From Proteus penneri (GTDB lineage: Bacteria > Pseudomonadota > Gammaproteobacteria > Enterobacterales > Enterobacteriaceae): a stretch of DNA of 64,000 nt. Positions 59,771-64,000 of the stretch are shown in pieces (within the stretch, counting starts at the first letter, position 1; the number at the start of each line of letters is the position of its first letter). The stretch is taken from positions 1 to 64,000 of the forward strand of contig NZ_PHFJ01000008.1 in assembly GCF_003144535.1 (NCBI RefSeq), written 5' to 3'. The position numbers and the translations under genes were made by a program. The notes beneath the pieces were generated by a model, which was not told the origin of the DNA, ran no database searches, and was given only the letters and a program-made list of their open reading frames with translations.

Positions 59771-60106
59771 TTAATTCTTATTTTCATGATTATTATTCGC
59801 AGTTGTATTTTCCAATCTTTTTATACGTTCCTTAGGTGAATTATCACTTTTATCATCACCTTGAGTATAATAATCATATGGTAATAATAAAGTATCTAAT
59901 ACGGCACTAAAAGGGAAATCGAGAATAACCAGTGGCTTCATTGCCCATCCGGTTTCATCATCTTTTAACATTGTCATGTTATTTTTTGTCCCTGAATAAA
60001 GTTCTTTATTCGGGCCAGCATGAGTCATAACACTTGAGCAACCTGTCAGTAATGTCGTCAAAAATGTAACTAATGTTAAATTTTTACTTGTCGTTCTGAA
60101 TATCAT
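59771..60106 (-). CDS. yidQ: YceK/YidQ family lipoprotein
   Basis: A 111-residue lipoprotein with lipobox LTGC at Cys23. Family features are GTKNNM, the hydrophobic LVILDFPFSAVLDTLLLPYDYY, and a polar tail. In E. coli yidQ is next to ibpA-ibpB and yidE. Here yidE follows divergently but the ibp genes are absent. Function unknown. Confidence 0.87.
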   Translation of the reverse strand: MIFRTTSKNLTLVTFLTTLLTGCSSVMTHAGPNKELYSGTKNNMTMLKDDETGWAMKPLVILDFPFSAVLDTLLLPYDYYTQGDDKSDNSPKERIKRLENTTANNNHENKN

Positions 60107-60498
60107 AGGGCACCTATAAAACGAGAGCTGTAATCAACGCTTTTTATCATATAGTTAAACCTGTTTTCTCTTACAGGACAAGAGAAAGATGATATAAAAA
60201 AGCTTAATTTTTTAGTCAGTAAATAAATAGTTCTAGTGTAAGAAAGTTTCATTTTCTCTAATTAAAAAAATCATAATAATATTATTAATGATTATGTTTT
60301 GATGATATTAAAATTCAACCTTCATTATTTTAAATTAACACTTTAACGCTATATTTATCTTTCTTGTTAGTTTGATCTCTATATATGTTGAATCTGTGCG
60401 ATAAGACACAGCGACTTTCATTATTCTTTGCCAAAATAGGTTTATCGTTTTAGCTCAAATTTCTTCTTTTTTTATTTTTTGGGTACAGGATCTTTTTT
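60107..60498. promoter_or_regulatory. Divergent yidQ-yidE region
   Basis: About 390 bp with no gene. A near-palindrome TGTGCGATAAGACACA (60395-60410) lies 89 bp before yidE; it has the spacing of a CRP site but two mismatches in the half sites. E. coli has ibpA-ibpB here, with heat-shock promoters; I see no remnant of their sequence. Confidence 0.4.
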
Positions 60499-62157
60499 AT
60501 GAGTGATATTGCATTAACAATGGTGATGTTGTCATTAGCAGGCGCTCTAGGTCTTTGGATTGGCAATATCAAAATTTATCGGGTTAGCCTAGGAATAGGC
60601 GGTGTTCTTTTTGGTGGAATTATTATTGGCCACTTTGCTCAGCGCTATAATTTCATACTTAATGCACAAACTCTTCATTTTATTCAAGAATTTGGGCTTA
60701 TCCTTTTCGTTTATACTATTGGTATCCAAGTCGGTCCTGTTTTTTTCTCCTCACTACGTGTTTCGGGCTTAAAACTAAACGCCTTTGCTATCCTAATTAT
60801 TCTTCTTGGTTCAATCATAACCGCGTCTATTTATCATCTATTTGATGTTCCTTTACCTATTATTTTGGGTATTTTTTCTGGTGCGGTTACCAATACCCCT
60901 TCTTTAGGGGCAGGACAACAAATACTGACTGATCTGCATGTCGACCCAGCATCAGTGGGACAAATGGGGATGGGCTATGCCATGGCTTACCCTATGGGGA
61001 TCTGTGGCATTCTGCTAGTCATGTGGCTTATTCGTGTGTTCTTTAAAATCAACATTGATGAAGAAGCAAAAGCCTTTAGCAACCAACAAAACAACACTAA
61101 AGATGCACTACATACCATTAATATTGCGATTAAAAACCCCAATCTAGATGGCTTATTAATGCAAGATATTCCTCTGCTCAATGAAGATGCCATTGTCTGC
61201 TCTCGCTTAAAGCGTGGAGATAATATTATGGTACCTATGCCATCAACAATTATTCAGTTGGGAGATTTACTGCATATTGTGGGTTCAAAAGAAGATCTCA
61301 ATAAAGTACGCCTAGTACTTGGTGAAGAGGTCGATGCTTCACTTTCAACATCAACAAATTTATTGCAATCAGTACGGATCGTTGTAACAAATGATTCCGT
61401 GCTCAGTAAGCGTTTAAAAGATCTGGATCTTAAAAGAAAATACGATGTTGTCGTGACTCGATTAAACCGCGCAGGTATCGAACTTATTCCAAGCAATAAT
61501 AGTATGTTACAGTTCGGGGATATTCTTAATGTCGTTGGGCGCCCTGAGTCTATTGAAGCCATTACAGCCCTGTTAGGTAACGCTCGTCAGAAATTAGAAC
61601 AAGTTCAAATGCTTCCTGTTTTTATTGGTATCGGTTTAGGGGTTTTACTTGGCTCTATTCCTATTTTTATTCCTGGTATTCCTGTGGCACTTAAACTGGG
61701 ATTAGCTGGTGGTCCCCTTGTTGTTGCCTTAATTTTAGGACGTATTGGTACATTTGGTAAACTCTATTGGTTTATGCCTCCAAGTGCTAACTTGGCATTG
61801 CGAGAGCTCGGTATTGTCATGTTTCTTGCGGTGGTAGGATTAAACTCTGGCGGTGAATTTGTCGAAACATTAATTGATGGTCAAGGCTTGAGTTGGATTG
61901 GCTACGGCATTTTGATTACGTTATTACCGCTATTGATTGTTGGGGTGATCGCCAGAGTCTTCTTTAAACTTAATTATTTAAGCCTCTGTGGAATGTTAGC
62001 AGGTTCAATGACAGATCCGCCTGCATTAGCCTTCGCAAATTCAATTCATAGCTCAAGTGGGGCAGCCTCACTTTCCTATGCTACAGTTTATCCCTTGGCT
62101 ATGTTTTTACGCATCGTAACACCACAATTAATGGCACTGATTATATGGACTTTGTAG
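60499..62157 (+). CDS. yidE: YidE/AAE-family putative transporter
   Basis: A 552-residue inner-membrane protein with two transport repeats (about 1-180 and 370-552) flanking two cytoplasmic TrkA-C/RCK-C domains (about 190-365). Such proteins belong to the aspartate:alanine exchanger family. The substrate of YidE is not known. Confidence 0.93.
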   Translation: MSDIALTMVMLSLAGALGLWIGNIKIYRVSLGIGGVLFGGIIIGHFAQRYNFILNAQTLHFIQEFGLILFVYTIGIQVGPVFFSSLRVSGLKLNAFAILIILLGSIITASIYHLFDVPLPIILGIFSGAVTNTPSLGAGQQILTDLHVDPASVGQMGMGYAMAYPMGICGILLVMWLIRVFFKINIDEEAKAFSNQQNNTKDALHTINIAIKNPNLDGLLMQDIPLLNEDAIVCSRLKRGDNIMVPMPSTIIQLGDLLHIVGSKEDLNKVRLVLGEEVDASLSTSTNLLQSVRIVVTNDSVLSKRLKDLDLKRKYDVVVTRLNRAGIELIPSNNSMLQFGDILNVVGRPESIEAITALLGNARQKLEQVQMLPVFIGIGLGVLLGSIPIFIPGIPVALKLGLAGGPLVVALILGRIGTFGKLYWFMPPSANLALRELGIVMFLAVVGLNSGGEFVETLIDGQGLSWIGYGILITLLPLLIVGVIARVFFKLNYLSLCGMLAGSMTDPPALAFANSIHSSSGAASLSYATVYPLAMFLRIVTPQLMALIIWTL

Positions 62158-62390
62158 TGAAAATAATAAATATATTAAATAATTGAACCGAAGTTGTTAT
62201 CAAAATCTATATTTAGCTTAGCAGAGTGATAATTAAGGCAATGAATAGCCCTTATTTAAGCCATAGATTTTATAAATGTCTGTTTTAATAGTTCTCGTGC
62301 TAAGAAATTTAGATTGAGACGGATTACTAAATTTTTAGTAATCAATTTCTTTCCGTCAAACTTATGCTCAAAAGTCCTCGTTATTGTCTT

Positions 62391-62422
62391 TGCCCCTTCT
62401 TCTCGCTGAAGGGGCATTTTTA
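62391..62422. terminator. Terminator between yidE and avtA
   Basis: A 9-bp perfect stem TGCCCCTTC / GAAGGGGCA with an 8-nt loop is followed by TTTTTAT, between the converging genes. Confidence 0.9.
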
Positions 62423-63682
62423 TTAGATATTCACTGGCTGATAGATGTTCTCGATTTCTTCAGCCAGAATTTTTATTCCTTTCTCTATCAATTCAGGCTC
62501 TGGTACATAATTCATTCTCATACATTGATGAGCATGATCCCATGAATCTTCTAATCCCGGAAAGAAGTAATGTCCCGGCACCATTAATACACCACGTTTT
62601 TTCAAACGACGGTAAAGCTCTTCACAAGAAACCGGTAAATCTTTAAACCAAAGCCATAAAAATATCGCACCTTCAGGCTTATGAATAAGACAACGCTCTT
62701 CAGGTAAATAACGACGAATAATATTAATAGTTTCAAGTACTCGTTGATGATAAAAAGGCCCTATCACATCTTGAGATAACCGCATTAAATCATCGCGTTT
62801 TAACATTTCTAATGCCATTGCTGGTCCAATTCCACCAGGTGCGAGACTAATAATGCCGTTAACATTTGTAATGGCTGAAATCAGTTCTTCATTGGCAATA
62901 ATAATGCCACAACGTGCCCCCGGTAAACCTAGTTTAGACAGACTCATACAGAGAATAGTATTGTCATTCCAACGAGGTGTTGCTTGAGTAAAAATAATAC
63001 CCGGAAAAGGAACACCGTAAGCATTATCTATAATCAGAGGAATATTATGTCGTTTAGCTAAAATCTCTAGCTTTTCAACTTCGTCATCTGTAATCACATT
63101 ACCCGTTGGGTTTGTTGGTCTTGAAACACAAATAGCCGCAATATCATCACTAATTTCAAGATGAGCAAAATCCACATGATATTTAAATTGCCCATTCGGC
63201 AACATTTCTATTGTTGGCTTATTCGCAACAAACAGATCTTCTTCTAATCCAGAATCAGTATAACCAATGTATTCAGGCGCTATAGGGAAAAGAATTTTTC
63301 GTTTTTTCCCATCTTTAGTTGTGCCACCTAATAAATTAAACAGGTAGAAAAAAGCACTTTGGCTACCATTGGTTAATGCAATGTTTTTCGCCGAAATATT
63401 CCAACCCAGCTTCTCTTTTAAGCATGTCGCCAACGCTTGTAACATAGCATCTTTGCCTTGCGGACCATCATAGTTACAAACTGCATCACTTAACGTACCA
63501 TTTTCTGTCATCTCTTTAAGTAATTGACGAAAATAGTTGTCCATTTCAGGAATATGCGCAGGATTACCACCTCCCAACATCACGGCACCCGGTGTCCGTA
63601 TTCCTTCATTTAAATCTTGCATCAAGCGAGCAATGCCTGAGTGCTGAGCAAATTTTTGCCCGAATTGTGATAATTGAGTCAT
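62423..63682 (-). CDS. avtA: Valine--pyruvate aminotransferase AvtA
   Basis: A cytosolic PLP fold-type I aminotransferase that makes alanine from pyruvate with valine as donor (transaminase C). The 419-residue protein has the PLP lysine in SLSKLGLPGARCG (near 250), preceded by NPTGNV and DNAYGVPFPG. The start is MTQLSQFGQKFAQHSGIARLM. A shared terminator with yidE follows. Confidence 0.95.
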   Translation of the reverse strand: MTQLSQFGQKFAQHSGIARLMQDLNEGIRTPGAVMLGGGNPAHIPEMDNYFRQLLKEMTENGTLSDAVCNYDGPQGKDAMLQALATCLKEKLGWNISAKNIALTNGSQSAFFYLFNLLGGTTKDGKKRKILFPIAPEYIGYTDSGLEEDLFVANKPTIEMLPNGQFKYHVDFAHLEISDDIAAICVSRPTNPTGNVITDDEVEKLEILAKRHNIPLIIDNAYGVPFPGIIFTQATPRWNDNTILCMSLSKLGLPGARCGIIIANEELISAITNVNGIISLAPGGIGPAMALEMLKRDDLMRLSQDVIGPFYHQRVLETINIIRRYLPEERCLIHKPEGAIFLWLWFKDLPVSCEELYRRLKKRGVLMVPGHYFFPGLEDSWDHAHQCMRMNYVPEPELIEKGIKILAEEIENIYQPVNI

Positions 63683-63852
63683 CTTTGCAGGTATCTTCTA
63701 TGTTGCTTTCTCGTTAAGAAATACCATACCGCGAGCTTTAATCTGCATCAATAGTTATAATGGAAATGATAAAATAGGAATATTAATACAGATTTAAATA
63801 TTGAAATATAAAACCAATAATTTCTTAAATTAAAGATAACTCAACCCACATT

Positions 63853-64000
63853 TTAATTTTTATTGGTGTTTTCACTCTCTTCTTGGCGACAAAAACAGGA
63901 GAGAATATGGTCATTCACCATACCAACGGCTTGCATAAAAGCGTAGCAAGTTGTTGTACCAACAAATTTAAAACCTTTTTTCTTTAACGTTTTTGCCATT
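63853..64000 (-). CDS. tag: DNA-3-methyladenine glycosylase I (3' part only)
   Basis: The last 48 codons of Tag, which excises 3-methyladenine from alkylated DNA. The visible peptide has the conserved LKKKGFKFVGTTTCYAFMQAVGMVNDH, and the gene continues beyond base 64000. The tail after the zinc-binding region is unusually rich in Glu/Asn. It lies on the minus strand upstream of avtA. Confidence 0.9.
   Translation of the reverse strand, partial: MAKTLKKKGFKFVGTTTCYAFMQAVGMVNDHILSCFCRQEESENTNKN

Noticed and set aside
60395-60410. A CRP-like site before yidE.
   Set aside because: Half-site spacing is right but the sequence has two mismatches at conserved positions; noted only in the region entry.

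Overview
The window is chromosomal DNA of an AT-rich member of the Enterobacterales, almost certainly the genus Proteus. Gene order follows the Escherichia coli backbone: the str operon, tusBCD, fkpA-slyD, kefGB, crp, argD-pabA-ppiA, engB-spf-polA-dsbA, mobAB, gor-rlmJ, dppABCDF, yidE, avtA and tag. The Proteus signature is a Tat-type membrane FAD L-amino acid deaminase at 40270-41691, an enzyme characteristic of the Proteus-Providencia-Morganella group. I recognise families from memory of their sequences, since no database search was possible. I do not assign a species.

Layout. 1-5137: the str operon (fusA, rpsG, rpsL, read leftward, with tuf expected just beyond base 1), then tusBCD and the regulator gene yheO. 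5138-6166: a gap with a candidate small RNA and a decayed DMT-family transporter gene. 6167-13075: fkpA, slyX, slyD, yheV, kefB, kefG and yheS, as in E. coli apart from a dispersed repeat near 7.0-7.1 kb. 13076-21448: an insertion relative to the E. coli order, which separates yheS from yheT. It carries two tandem chemoreceptors, an Aer-type receptor, an RpiR-family regulator and a LysE-family exporter. The three receptor genes each have a textbook flagellar sigma-28 (FliA) promoter. 21449-29089: yheT-yheU-prkB, yhfA, crp, argD (with tandem ARG boxes), pabA, ppiA, engB and the Spot 42 RNA gene.

29358-36675: a stand-alone peptide deformylase gene, polA (with an upstream DnaA box), dsbA, srkA, yihD, mobA and mobB. 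36735-39590: a cytoplasmic GH13 alpha-glucosidase and a divergent LacI-family regulator, with a palindromic operator and a CRP site between them. 39730-42035: the L-amino acid deaminase followed by an exported RidA-family protein. Upstream is a perfect TyrR consensus box. I consider this unit the most interesting in the window: it suggests aromatic amino acid control of deamination, with an exported imine hydrolase paired to it. 42301-50403: gor, rlmJ, a DUF1090 protein, yhjD, a tautomerase, a serine hydrolase, the inactive-looking M16 protein YhjJ, and an HmsP/PdeK remnant that keeps only its sensor and HAMP parts.

50933-64000: the dpp dipeptide transporter, an orphan TpsB (ShlB/FhaC-type) outer membrane protein, tRNA-Pro(UGG), a small exported protein, yidQ, yidE, avtA and the 3' end of tag. 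I see no insertion sequences, prophage or CRISPR array.
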